From: Actinomycetota bacterium | Lineage (GTDB): Bacteria; Actinomycetota; Aquicultoria; Subteraquimicrobiales; UBA9087 | DNA: 64,000 nucleotides | Assembly (NCBI GenBank): GCA_030019215.1 | Contig: JASEEZ010000004.1 | Span: 1-64,000, forward strand | Direction of reading: 5' to 3' | Shown: positions 27,182 to 36,094 of the stretch, piece after piece | Numbering within the stretch: position 1 is the first letter of the stretch | How the letters are laid out: each line of letters begins with the position of its first letter | The notes under the pieces: generated by a model | Seen by the model: the letters and a program-made list of their open reading frames with translations, nothing else | The model's database searches: none | What the model was told of the DNA's origin: nothing | Made by a program: the position numbers and the translations under genes

Positions 27182-27521
27182 CTTAAAAGAGTTTCTCGAA
27201 GACACTGTTTCTCAAGACATAACTGAAAGAAACCTCCAGATAGCTATTCAGGTTTGTCTTGACATCGGTACACATATTATTTCATCCTTGGGTTTGGAGC
27301 GCCCCAAAGATTATAAAGATGTCTTCTCTATTCTGGGCAAAGAAGGCATAATCCCCAGCCAATTTGCTTCCAAAATAGCCCCTATGGCAGGTTTTCGAAA
27401 TATTCTAGTCCACGATTACATTGAAATAGACTTGAATAAGGTCTACAGCCACTTACAAAAACTAGAAGACTTTAACCGATTTGCTCAATACATTTCAGAG
27501 TTTGCCTCAAAAGAGACCTAA
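27096..27521 (+). CDS. hepT: HepT-type HEPN ribonuclease toxin
   Basis: 141 residues, mostly helical. The catalytic HEPN motif appears as RNILVHDY, fitting RX4HXY in which the Tyr is the AMP acceptor in known systems. As a toxin it would cleave RNA when not modified by MntA. The GTG at 27096 has GAGGGGAG 8 bp upstream, inside the mntA frame. Its TAA stop overlaps by one base the ATG of a glycosyltransferase remnant at 27521. Confidence 0.87.
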   Translation: MSIDFTSINNRLEKLKECLEKLKPVSAVSLKEFLEDTVSQDITERNLQIAIQVCLDIGTHIISSLGLERPKDYKDVFSILGKEGIIPSQFASKIAPMAGFRNILVHDYIEIDLNKVYSHLQKLEDFNRFAQYISEFASKET

Positions 27522-27628
27522 TGAAAATAGGTATTGACACGAGGATGATAGGTTGGAGCGGAGTGGGGGCTTATTCAAGAGGTCTCTTAAACGTTCTTGC
27601 TAAAATTGAGGGCCTTCTCCATTTTTAG
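27521..27628 (+). pseudogene. 5' remnant of a GT4 glycosyltransferase gene
   Basis: Thirty-five codons from an ATG directly after the hepT stop. The peptide MKIGIDTRMIGWSGVGAYS plus RGLLNVLAKI matches the N-termini of the GT4 enzymes at 25196 and 28911, then becomes unrelated sequence and stops. With the remnant at 26519 it brackets the HepT/MntA module, as if the module entered between duplicated glycosyltransferase genes. Confidence 0.75.
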
Positions 27629-27953
27629 TGGGTAACTTGCCAACCTCGTTCTTCTCCCAAAGAGTTGCTCACAGAAGGATTCGAGGAGTCGAGGATTCTA
27701 GGGTTCTAGTGTTGAAATATCTTGTCTTTTAAGATTTTCACTTGACCCCTTGACCCCTGGAATCCCGTATAGAGACTACGTTCTTGAGTCCTAAAGTTCT
27801 CCCTGTCCTTACCACACTTTAGTGGTTTCTACTCACTATTTTTGGAGAAGAGCCAAAATTGTAAACTCGAGTTGGCAAAAAATTGTAAGAATTGCAAACT
27901 CTACTTGACAAAAAATCGCAATGTTTTTGTTTCCTTAAAAAAGGAGAGAAGAA
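27629..27953. repeat. Gene-free gap with octad repeats and a 34-bp direct repeat
   Basis: No gene is visible. About 27676-27710 has 8-bp words (GGATTCGA, GGAGTCGA, GGATTCTA, GGGTTCTA), and CTTGACCC is repeated near 27746-27760. About 27857-27922 holds two similar units, beginning AATTGTAAACTCGAGTTGGC and AATTGCAAACTCTACTTGAC, each followed by AAAAAAT; these may be regulatory sites for the gene at 27954. Confidence 0.5.
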
Positions 27954-28907
27954 ATGGGTAAAAAGTATGAGCCGGTGGATTTAAGCAAGATAAAAACTTA
28001 TCCGCTTTCCGAGAGGAAGAACCTGGTGAAAGTGGGCGATTTTGGCAAGGTTGGCAAGGCGGGTGCGTCTTTTAAAGGCTTTCTTGATTCGCTGCCCGAT
28101 ATTCTCGCTACAAGGGATTTCCGAGCTGTAGTCGAGGCCATAGTCTCCGCCCGAAGGAAGAACAAGCCGGTCGTCTTTGCCATGGGTGCTCATGTGATCA
28201 AATGTGGTTTGAACCCCATCGTCATTGATTTGGTAAAGAAGGGGGTTATCACGGCGGTGGCTATGCATGGAGCGGGGATGGTCCACGATGTGGAGGTGGC
28301 CTTGATCGGCGAGACCTCCGAGGATGTCCAGGAGGGTTTGAAGAGGGGCACATTTGGGATGGTCAAGGAAACGGGCGAGGTTATCAACGAAGCCATCAAC
28401 GAGGGCGTCCAGCGGGGCCTGGGAATCGGCGAGGCGGTGGGCAAGAAGCTGATAGCTCTCAATCCTCCTCATCTTGAGCACAGCATCCTGGCGGCCAGTG
28501 TAAGGATGGATATTCCAGTGACCGTTCACGTGGCGATCGGAACCGATATAACCCATACCCATCCCAACGTGGACGGCGCCGCTCTGGGAAAAGGAAGCTT
28601 GACCGACTTCTGCATCCTCACCTCGGTCGTCTCCGATTTGAGGGATGGCGGGGTTTATCTAAATGTCGGTTCGGCGGTCATCCTACCCGAGGTCTTCTTG
28701 AAGGCGTTGACCGCGGCTCGAAACCTGGGGCATAGGGTGGAGAATTTCACCACCGTGAATATGGATTTCATTCAGCATTACAGGCCATGTCAGAATGTGG
28801 TCAAACGTCCTACCACCGAGCCGGGCTCGAAGGGATACGCTCTCACCGGTCACCACGAGATAATGATCCCCTTACTCGCCCAGGCAGTTCTGGAGGAGCT
28901 GGGATAG
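27954..28907 (+). CDS. Conserved protein of uncertain function, deoxyhypusine-synthase-like
   Basis: 317 residues, soluble, with ATG behind GGAGAG. Segments such as PVVFAMGAHVIKCGLNPIVI, AVAMHGAGMVHDVEVALIG and PVTVHVAIGTDITHTHPN suggest a Rossmann-like NAD-binding enzyme and remind me of deoxyhypusine-synthase-like proteins. The active-site lysine region of true deoxyhypusine synthase is not evident, and bacteria of this type would not need hypusine. It lies 3 bp before a GT4 gene within the polysaccharide cluster, so a role in making an amino or deoxy sugar is possible. I could not assign a reaction. The gene is complete and more G/C-rich than the toxin module before it. Confidence 0.7.
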   Translation: MGKKYEPVDLSKIKTYPLSERKNLVKVGDFGKVGKAGASFKGFLDSLPDILATRDFRAVVEAIVSARRKNKPVVFAMGAHVIKCGLNPIVIDLVKKGVITAVAMHGAGMVHDVEVALIGETSEDVQEGLKRGTFGMVKETGEVINEAINEGVQRGLGIGEAVGKKLIALNPPHLEHSILAASVRMDIPVTVHVAIGTDITHTHPNVDGAALGKGSLTDFCILTSVVSDLRDGGVYLNVGSAVILPEVFLKALTAARNLGHRVENFTTVNMDFIQHYRPCQNVVKRPTTEPGSKGYALTGHHEIMIPLLAQAVLEELG

Positions 28908-28910
28908 TAA

Positions 28911-30014
28911 ATGCGGATAGGTTTCGATGCCAGGATGATAGAGTGGGGCGGGGTGGGCACCTATTCAAAAAATCTCCTCAAGGCTTTGTCTGGGATAGAT
29001 GCACAAAATGAATATGTGCTCTTTTGCTATCCCGAGACGGCGGAACTTATCCTGGAGGCCCCCAACTTCACCAAAAAATTGGTCAAGCAACCGGTTTTTT
29101 CTCTTTTTCGTCAGTTTGGTTGGATTAACGATCTAAAAGAGGCTAACTTAGATATTTTTCATTCGCCTCATTTTGTTTTTCCGCCGGTCATTCCTTGCCC
29201 ATCGGTGGTGACCATTCATGATCTCATCCCGCTGATAATTCCGGCTGTGATGCCTTCACGAGGCGATCGTTTTTATTACAAACGCGCCAATAGGAGTGCT
29301 TTAGAGAAGGTTAAAGGGATTATTGCCGTTTCAGAATGCACGAAGCGAGATATAATCCGCTTTTTCGGAACGCCCGAGGAGAAGATACGGGTGATTTATG
29401 AGGCTGCCGCACCGGAATTTAGAGAGATCAAAGATGAATCGTTGTTGAAAATAGTGTTGGATAAATATGGTTTGCAAAGACCATTTATCTTGAATGTGGG
29501 GAATCCCAAGCCTCACAAGAATTGGGTGGGTTTGCTCAAGGCTTTTGCTGGGCTTAAGAAGAAAGGGTTTGATCATAAGCTAGTTTTAATCGGCCCCGAG
29601 GATCCCAGATTTCTGGAACCAAAAAGCTTGGTGGAGCAGTTCGGAATGGAAAAAGATGTGTTATTTCCAGGTTTTGTTGAGAAAGAAGATTTGCCCATGC
29701 TCTATAATGCGGCGGATGTTTTAGTTTTTCCCTCCTTTTACGAGGGATTTGGCCTCCCTCCGCTCGAGGCTATGGCCTGTGGGACTCCCGTGGTCTGTTC
29801 AAATGCGGCTTCGCTCCTCGAGGTGGCAGGAGATGCAGTGTTGATGGTTGATCCTAATGATGTCCGGGGGCTTGCAGCAGCGATAAGCGATGTTATCAGC
29901 GACGAATCCTTGAGAAAATCTCTGAAAGAGAAGGGCCTAGCTCGCGCAGCCCAATTTTCCTGGCAAAGGACAGCCGAGCAAACATTGGAAATTTACAACG
30001 GAATTAGTAAGTAA
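28911..30014 (+). CDS. Family 4 glycosyltransferase
   Basis: 367 residues, a paralogue of the GT4 at 25196. It begins MRIGFDARMIEWGGVGTYSK and carries FILNVGNPKPHKNWVGLLKA and VLVFPSFYEGFGLPPLEAMA, the donor-binding region with E-x7-E. It probably extends a cell-surface glycan. It is coupled to the preceding gene (3-bp gap). The end of its stop codon coincides with the left terminal repeat of a MITE-like element at 30013, so the element inserted at the extreme 3' end without changing the protein much. Confidence 0.9.
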   Translation: MRIGFDARMIEWGGVGTYSKNLLKALSGIDAQNEYVLFCYPETAELILEAPNFTKKLVKQPVFSLFRQFGWINDLKEANLDIFHSPHFVFPPVIPCPSVVTIHDLIPLIIPAVMPSRGDRFYYKRANRSALEKVKGIIAVSECTKRDIIRFFGTPEEKIRVIYEAAAPEFREIKDESLLKIVLDKYGLQRPFILNVGNPKPHKNWVGLLKAFAGLKKKGFDHKLVLIGPEDPRFLEPKSLVEQFGMEKDVLFPGFVEKEDLPMLYNAADVLVFPSFYEGFGLPPLEAMACGTPVVCSNAASLLEVAGDAVLMVDPNDVRGLAAAISDVISDESLRKSLKEKGLARAAQFSWQRTAEQTLEIYNGISK

Positions 30015-30230
30015 ACTTTTGCGTTTTTAAAATTTATAAACGAACGATTGATTCTGGCAAAGGCCAGACCTCCGAAAACACGCAGTTGCCCGCCCCAGCG
30101 AGGCGGCCACTGCTCGGCTCTCAGCCTCGCTCTTCCCCACTGGCGGCGGGGAAACCGTGCCCGCTCGGCCTCCGAGACGGTTTTATTGAGGTCTAACCTT
30201 TGCCTCAGTTCCTAAGAACGCAAAAGTTCA
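30013..30230. mobile_element. MITE-like element with nested inverted repeats
   Basis: About 218 bp. The outer ends AACTTTTGCGTTTTTA and the inverse complement GAACTTTTGCGTTCTTA match at 15 of 17 positions. An inner pair, GGCAAAGGCCAGACCTC (30056-30072) and its inverse at 30188-30204, matches at 15 of 17. The centre is G/C-rich with CTCCGAAAACACGC, reminiscent of the two elements at 9635 and 49361. No coding potential is seen. Confidence 0.6.
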
Positions 30231-30278
30231 ATTAGCGAATTCACGGTTTATAAAGAAGTTGGCGAGTCCGCTCTTTAG

Positions 30279-30407
30279 GTCTTGGGTTTATCTTACAGTC
30301 ACTGCTATAAAGAGGGCAAATTCCCACTTTGTAAAGAAAATGAGTGCATGCAACAGATCACACCCTCCGAGGTTTTTGAAACGGTAAAAGGAATTCCAAT
30401 GGATTAG
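30279..30407 (+). pseudogene. Second C-terminal remnant of a GT9 heptosyltransferase gene
   Basis: Forty-two codons without a start: the peptide includes YSHCYKEGKFPLCKENECMQ and QITPSEVFETVKGIPMD before the stop. The CMxxITxxEV pattern matches the end of family GT9 enzymes such as that at 37097. It follows the MITE-like element. The remainder up to 30509 shows no gene. Confidence 0.6.
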
Positions 30408-30509
30408 AAGAAGCCTCACGATCTTCCAAGGAAATGCAGCTAATGAACTCGAAGAAATTCGCCACTAAAGTTTCGTAAAAAGTGGCCGATATATAAAACA
30501 AATAAGGGC

Positions 30510-31232
30510 GTGTCGCTGGAGGGGGATGTGATTAAAAAAATTTTCATTGGCTTCATTGCAATAGTCCTACTACTTCCCTCGTTTTTTTATATCTACTACT
30601 TCCTGCCCCATGCTTTGGCGTTCAAGTCCCAAGCTCCTAAAATTATCCAAATCATTGATGCCTTTGAGGAAGGAGGAGTTCACCTTTTTTATATTAGCCC
30701 GGGGGAATCTAAAAAAGAGATAGCAGTGACGCTAATCGACGAAGAATCTGCATATGGTAAGCAAGGGGTCTGCGGCATAAACTATCTCTTCGGTGCAGAT
30801 AGAGAGAGAATTCTTCGAGAACGAGAGCAAATGGACTCCAAAGTTGCTGGCCTCTTAAGCTCAACTAAAAGGGGGGATAACTGGATATTGTATTTTTCCA
30901 CGGTAGTTGGGCCGAGGCTTGCCACACCCGAACAGGCTGCCAAGATGAGATCCATCTTCGATCGATTGGTCATCGAGGATGTGAAGTGGCATTGGCGACC
31001 AGTTTTGGAGACAAAGCTTCTTTTTTGGCTCAATAAGCAATATTTTGCCATTCACCGCCCCGATTTCTTCTTGGGTGTTTGGATTTATACGTTGGCTTAT
31101 CCGGGCAAGTGGTTCTGTTCCTACATCTTGGCGCCGGTTCTCGGCGCCACTCCTTACTTTCTGTTGCCGTTTTTGCCGGTGCTTGTTGTGGTTGTTTTTC
31201 TTTTACTCATTGTTCTTAGGAAGAGAGGCTAA
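30510..31232 (+). CDS. Membrane protein of unknown function
   Basis: 240 residues. A hydrophobic N-terminal segment (about residues 10-31), an extracytoplasmic region of about 130 residues and a C-terminal hydrophobic region (about residues 190-235, ending LRKRG) suggest two or three membrane spans. I do not recognise a family. The GTG at 30510 has a weak site; a GTG six codons later (30528) directly follows GGAGGGGG and may be the start. It lies 53 bp before the interrupted PHP-domain gene in the same direction and may have worked with it. Confidence 0.6.
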   Translation: MSLEGDVIKKIFIGFIAIVLLLPSFFYIYYFLPHALAFKSQAPKIIQIIDAFEEGGVHLFYISPGESKKEIAVTLIDEESAYGKQGVCGINYLFGADRERILREREQMDSKVAGLLSSTKRGDNWILYFSTVVGPRLATPEQAAKMRSIFDRLVIEDVKWHWRPVLETKLLFWLNKQYFAIHRPDFFLGVWIYTLAYPGKWFCSYILAPVLGATPYFLLPFLPVLVVVVFLLLIVLRKRG

Positions 31233-31285
31233 ATTTTTCTAGGGATTTGATATTTGGTTTTAAGACAGGATAAGGAGGGATTTTA

Positions 31286-33460
31286 ATGACGAGGGGAAGC
31301 AAGCTTTGCAGCAGATTTTTGGTGGTCTTTCTTGGGTTCCTGCTTTTCTTGAGTGGTCTTCCGCTTGGGTCTTCTTATGCCCAAGAAAATAAGGGTGCGA
31401 TTTTCTTCGAGGGAGAGACTGTGCCGGTAGTCCGCGAGCCGTACACCACCGTGGATTTGAGGATAGCCGCTGCTAATCTTACCGATGAGCACCCACAAAT
31501 TTTGCTTAAAGGTGTGGCTATTTTAGATGAGGTTGGCAAGAAGGTGAAGGAAAGGAAAACGGAAAAGAAACTTGCCAATCTTTCGGTGAAGATAGAGGAC
31601 GAGGAGGTTTTGAGAGAAAATCTGGGACTTCGCAAGAGAGATCCTCGAAAGAGGAACAAGAAACTTGTCCTAAGCGAGGAGGATGTCGAAAGTGGGTTAT
31701 ATCTCGGCAATCTTGAATTGGATTTAAAAAGCATAAAGCCATCACTAAAGGTGGGAGATGAAGTGCCTTTTGCGGTGGTTGGAACATTTTCCGTTGGGGA
31801 GAGCGATGTGAAAATAGCAAGACAGCTTTCCATCCTATATTCCGATCCTCTTCCCAGGCCCCAGGATGAAGAGGGTTTCTGGGTTCCCGGCGACGGGCAT
31901 GTTCATACTGCCTATAGCCACGAGTGGATTATCCCGTGGTATATCAAACCCAGTTCCAGGGCTGCGGCCGCTGCTTCTGTTGGTTTGGGTTGGCTAAATA
32001 TTACTGATCATGCGCCAAACATGAGCTTTTCGGACTGGACAAACCTGGTTCAAGATTGCGGACAGGCAACCGGTGAAAGTGGAGTCATTACCCTGCCCGG
32101 TCTTGAACTCAGCACCATGGACGTTGACGAATTTGTCTATAAGCCCGATGAAGATTACCAAAAACCATATGACAGTCACTATCTTGCCTATGATTTAAGT
32201 GGTTTTATATTATAACCCGATACCTTGGGTGAACGATACAGGAAAGGTTGGACGGGGCAAAGGGTGATCGACGAAACGAACGATAATAACCTCGGCGTTT
32301 CTTTTGGTGTAATTGCCCATCCTTTTAGCTGGAGTTATCCTTGGTTTTCCCATTGGGATGGGGCCAGCGGATATTCTGGGATGGAGCTCATCAATGGAGG
32401 GGAATATCTCTTTGGTAATCCTTTTGGAATATCTCAAAGCATTGTTAAATGGGATGAGTTACTTAAGAATGGGCTAGGCAATACCCTGTCTAGCGGAAAG
32501 TTTGCTTGTGGCACTTCAAACAGCGATATTCATTTTGGTCTGCATACCTTCGGCCAAACGGTCACCTACCTTTATCTTCCCAGTCAGGATGGTTTCTCCA
32601 GCGGTGCGGTTCAAGAGGCACGCCGAGGTGGTAGAGCAATAGCTTCAACGGATGGTTCCGTGGCTTATTTCACTCTTAATGGTGCCCATATCGGTGATGT
32701 TGTTACCGTTTCTTCTCGCGATCCGATAGAGATAAAAGTTCATGCTAAAGCGGTTGACAGAAAACGCGTGAGGAAAATTAGGCTTGTGTCAAGCTATGCG
32801 GAACCAATGAAGTTTCCTGCTCACGGAAGGGATTATCAAAGAACGATCACCATCGATAAAACTAAACAGAGCGATTATCCCTATCCCTCCTCCAGTTGCT
32901 ATTTCCGAGTTGAGGTGGACTTTGCCTATCGCGGTAACATTTATACCTGTTACACTAATCCCATTTGGGTCAAGATGGGGGGTCAAAATGTACTAGTCAA
33001 TTCTAGCTTTGAGACGGGCGATACTTCGGGATGGAAAGTCGTGAATCTCCGTAACGCAACTAGTTCTGTTGTGAGTGGGAATGCGGCTGATGGTTCCTAT
33101 TGTTATGGGATATATCATACTTCAGCAGTGGGTTGGTACGTATCTGATTGGAGTTCTATAGGGCAGAATATTAATGGTATTATCGAGCCAGACACTCCTT
33201 ATAGGGTTGGGTTCTATTACCGGACAACCGATTCCTACCCATTTCGCATTGCTACCACTGACACGAGTTTAATGATGCATAGCACACCCATAGTCACGGT
33301 AAGTAATCCTATCGCTGATGGACAGTGGCATTATGTGTCAGCTACATTTTCGCGGAGTCCTGCGGAGCTGAATTATGAACCGTATTTGGCATTCTTCTAC
33401 GACTACAGCACACCTGGTACCGTATATGTCGATTGTATTACTTGTTCGGCTGGTCCTTAG
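31286..33460 (+). pseudogene. Secreted PHP-domain protein with C-terminal carbohydrate-binding-like domain, interrupted by an in-frame stop
   Basis: A 724-codon frame broken by TAA at 32213-32215. The N-terminal signal peptide ends near SSYAQE. The PHP metal-site motifs are split by the stop: GDGHVHTAYSHEW, NITDHAPN, LPGLELS and DSHYLAYDL before it, GVIAHPFSWSY and GTSNSDIHFG after it. The frame does not shift, so one nonsense change accounts for it. Residues after about 570 (NVLVNSSFETGDTSGWKVVN) resemble a CBM4/9-type jelly-roll. PHP proteins are usually phosphoesterases; an exported one beside glycan genes could act on a phosphorylated polymer. As read it would be truncated and inactive. 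Confidence 0.8.
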
Positions 33461-33616
33461 GATGGTCGACAACTTAGGTGCGTTGTGCAAGGATGAAAAA
33501 ATTTCTGCTGGCAGTTTGGGAAGTAGCGAGCAGAAAGCTACAGTGAGTGCTTCCAAGGAAAATTAACTAACTCTAGGAGCTCTGTTAGCAAAGAGTGCTT
33601 AAGGGGCATTAATTTT

Positions 33617-34522
33617 ATGAATAAACATTGGGAACACGTCAATTGCAATCTTTGTGGGGCCGATGACGCCCATCACCTGTTTCTCATTAAGCACTTCCAA
33701 CCAAACTTTAATGTTGTTAAGTGTCGCCGCTGCGAGCTTGTTTATATGAATCCTCGGCCCCCCTTCGCATATCTAAAAAAGCTATATGGCAAAGACTACT
33801 ATGGCGGAGAGGCTCAATACACTTATGGCGATGAGCGAAAGAATGCACCGGCAAACAAAGTTATTCATGAAAAAAGGCTCAGCGTAATTGAGAAATTTGT
33901 TGGCAGGGGGAGGATACTGGATGTGGGCTGCGCTTTTGGTTTGCTTCTGGAGGTAGCCAGGGAGCGGGGCTGGCAGCCCTATGGGCTTGAGATTTCGGAG
34001 TATCCTGCTGAGTATGTTAGGCAACAACTCAAAATCGATGTTCTAACCAAGGATATCACGGAGGCAGACTATCCCGATTGTTTTTTTGATGCCGTTGTCA
34101 TGGTGGAATTGATCGAGCATCTTCTAGATCCTCTTGGTGCCCTGAAGGAGGTTTGGAGAGTTTTAAGAGTGGGAGGAGTAGCGGTTATTCAAACGGCCAA
34201 TATTGACAGCTTGAAGGCAAGAATTTGGAGAGATAAGTGGGAGTATTTTTTGCCCGGGCACACTTACTGTTTTTCCAAAACGACACTGACAAAAATGCTA
34301 GAGAAAACCGGATTTAGAGTCGAAAAAATTTATGTTGGTGATGAGTTAGGTTATCAGGCAAAGATTAGAAAATATTATTTGACCGAAGAAAATAAGAACA
34401 AAAGTAGACCTAAGAAGTTTTTGGATATTGCGAAAATAGTTAGCAAGCATACTTTTAGGCGTATTTCTATAGCAAATCTCACGGTGGGAGGTATGGTTTT
34501 TTATGCCCGTAAGCCTTCCTGA
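33617..34522 (+). CDS. Class I SAM methyltransferase with N-terminal zinc-ribbon-like motif
   Basis: 301 residues. The N-terminus has CNLCG and, 24 residues on, CRRCELVYMNPRP, a four-Cys metal site seen in sugar C-methyltransferase-like proteins. The catalytic domain has ILDVGCAFGLLLEVARERG and FDAVVMVELIEHLLDPLGAL. The protein is complete, with ATG at 33617. It probably methylates a sugar or lipid intermediate in the surrounding polysaccharide cluster. It differs from the methyltransferases at 22071 and 41429, which lack the Cys motif. Confidence 0.82.
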   Translation: MNKHWEHVNCNLCGADDAHHLFLIKHFQPNFNVVKCRRCELVYMNPRPPFAYLKKLYGKDYYGGEAQYTYGDERKNAPANKVIHEKRLSVIEKFVGRGRILDVGCAFGLLLEVARERGWQPYGLEISEYPAEYVRQQLKIDVLTKDITEADYPDCFFDAVVMVELIEHLLDPLGALKEVWRVLRVGGVAVIQTANIDSLKARIWRDKWEYFLPGHTYCFSKTTLTKMLEKTGFRVEKIYVGDELGYQAKIRKYYLTEENKNKSRPKKFLDIAKIVSKHTFRRISIANLTVGGMVFYARKPS

Positions 34523-34539
34523 AAGGATGATGCCAGGTG

Positions 34540-34717
34540 CTAGTGCCGTTACAACTATTTCTTATGCCACTTCTTTCAAGTAACACCTTTCCCCTTTTGT
34601 TTGCCATCTGACCGACCTTTTGGGAGATCAGCCGTTGCACCTTCTTTGTCTTTTCCTACTAAAAAAGATGCAGGTTGGTTGACAACACGTTCTACCTTAA
34701 AGTTGTAACGGTACTAG
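34540..34717. mobile_element. MITE-like element with 17-bp terminal inverted repeats
   Basis: CTAGTGCCGTTACAACT at 34540-34556 and AGTTGTAACGGTACTAG at 34701-34717 are inverse complements with one mismatch, enclosing 144 bp of non-coding sequence. Next to the right end, GTGGCATAAGTTGTAACTG repeats in inverse order parts of the left end (GTTACAACT, TATGCCAC), suggesting the end of a larger decayed element. Confidence 0.6.
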
Positions 34718-34751
34718 GGTGGCATAAGTTGTAACTGTGGGGGTCACTGTG

Positions 34752-34896
34752 GGGGTCAGACCCCAATGCACTAATTTACCAGGCATGATAAATCCTTAAT
34801 TCGAATTTCTCATAATCAATTTGGCAGATTTCTGCAAATTTAAAATAAGATTTTAACCCCGCAGGTAAAAGGCTATGAGGAGGTCTGACCCTCTTC
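34752..34896. repeat. REP-like palindrome pair
   Basis: GGGGTCAGACCCC (34752-34764) is a perfect palindrome. A related inverse sequence, GAGGAGGTCTGACCCTCTTC, lies at about 34877-34896. Such GGTCAGACC palindromes are often dispersed in bacterial genomes by REP-associated transposases, but none is encoded nearby. The rest of the gap to 34961 shows no gene. Confidence 0.5.
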
Positions 34897-34961
34897 AGGC
34901 AATTATCTTGATGTTGCCGCCCTTCGGTGACAGTTGCAAGAAGTTTTCCTAAATGTTATTA

Positions 34962-34979
34962 TTTTCCCGTACGGGAAAA
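34962..34979 (+). promoter_or_regulatory. Palindromic operator of the third AbiE-type operon
   Basis: TTTTCCCGTACGGGAAAA is a perfect 18-bp palindrome ending 20 bp before the ATG of the antitoxin-like gene, with AGGAG in between. By analogy with known AbiEi autoregulation, it is probably bound by the encoded protein. Confidence 0.7.
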
Positions 34980-34999
34980 ATTGCTTTTAGGAGAAAATC

Positions 35000-36082
35000 A
35001 TGAGCAGAGAAAAGGAAATCATTTCCCAACTTATCAAAGGCTTTCAAGATATAGTTCCAAATGGGAAAGTGATCAGTAAGCAGCTAAGCAAAAAAACTAA
35101 ACCTTACGATCTTGCGCTCGATGTTCAGATAAACAAAACAAGAAAAAGATTTATCTGCGAAGTAAAATCTGTAGGCGAACCTCGTTATCTTTACCAAGCC
35201 ATTGGTCAGCTAAAGTTGGGGATCCCGCCAACGGCGGGAGATGTATATCCTGTAATCGTTGCTCCCTATATTTCCGAGCAGGGAAGAAATATCTGCAAAG
35301 AGGCAGGAGTCGGTTTTATAGATCTTCAGGGCAATGTATTCTTGAAATTCAACAATATCTTGATAGATGTACGGCCGGGATTAAGAGTGAGGGCGAACGA
35401 TCGAGTTGCAGTTGCAGATCGCGTAAGTGTCAAAAGAGAGAGGAAAACTTTGAGGCGTCTCTTTTCACCTGTATCATCGCGAGTCATGAGGGTGATGTTG
35501 GAAAATCCAAAAGAAGTTTGGACCCTTAAAGTTCTCTCTGCCGCGGCAAAGGCAAGTTTAAAGCAAACCTATCTCGTAACGAATGCTTTGGATGAGAAGG
35601 GTTTCGTTGACAAAAAAAGAGGAGCGATTACCCTAACTAAACCAGGTGAGCTACTTGATCTCTGGGCAAATAACTACAATATCACAATCAATGAAATCCA
35701 AACCTTTTATTCTTTTGAGAAAACCCCAGCGTCCTTAATGAAAAAAGTGAGCAGGATAGCCAAAGAAAATGATTTGCAATATGCTTTCACTCTTCACGCG
35801 GGAGCTTCTCTTGTGGCGCCTTTCGTTCGCTTTACTGACGTTCATTTTTACATTGTTGGTTCTCCCGATATTTGGGTTAAAAAACTTGATCTTCGTCCAG
35901 TGGAGTATGGGGGAGCTGTGCATCTGATAATCCCCTACGATGAGGGAGTATTCTATAATAAGCAGGTTGTTGAGGATATGGTGGTTGTACCCAATACTCA
36001 ACTTTACCTCGATTTATATAATTATCCCGCTAGAGGAAGAGAACAAGCAAATTTCTTGCGGAAACAGAAGCTTTCTTTCTAA
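35000..36082 (+). CDS. AbiEi-like antitoxin/regulator (long form)
   Basis: 360 residues, longer than the other two AbiEi proteins here. The N-terminal 130 residues contain LALDVQ and RKRFICEVKSVG, a D...EVK arrangement that recalls restriction-endonuclease-like folds. The middle (RVMRVMLENPKEVWTLKVLS) looks like a winged-helix domain, and the C-terminal third (AFTLHAGASLVAPFVRF, then VVPNTQLYLDLYNYPARGREQA) matches AbiEi-type antitoxins. AGGAG precedes the ATG. The nucleotidyltransferase gene follows by 12 bp. Assignment as antitoxin rests on family resemblance and pairing. Confidence 0.78.
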   Translation: MSREKEIISQLIKGFQDIVPNGKVISKQLSKKTKPYDLALDVQINKTRKRFICEVKSVGEPRYLYQAIGQLKLGIPPTAGDVYPVIVAPYISEQGRNICKEAGVGFIDLQGNVFLKFNNILIDVRPGLRVRANDRVAVADRVSVKRERKTLRRLFSPVSSRVMRVMLENPKEVWTLKVLSAAAKASLKQTYLVTNALDEKGFVDKKRGAITLTKPGELLDLWANNYNITINEIQTFYSFEKTPASLMKKVSRIAKENDLQYAFTLHAGASLVAPFVRFTDVHFYIVGSPDIWVKKLDLRPVEYGGAVHLIIPYDEGVFYNKQVVEDMVVVPNTQLYLDLYNYPARGREQANFLRKQKLSF

Positions 36083-36094
36083 AAGGAGTGAGAG

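Noticed and set aside
32213..32215. Recoding (readthrough or an altered genetic code) at the TAA in the PHP gene
   Set aside because: TAA ends many intact genes here and no recoding signal is visible; a nonsense mutation or base error is simpler.
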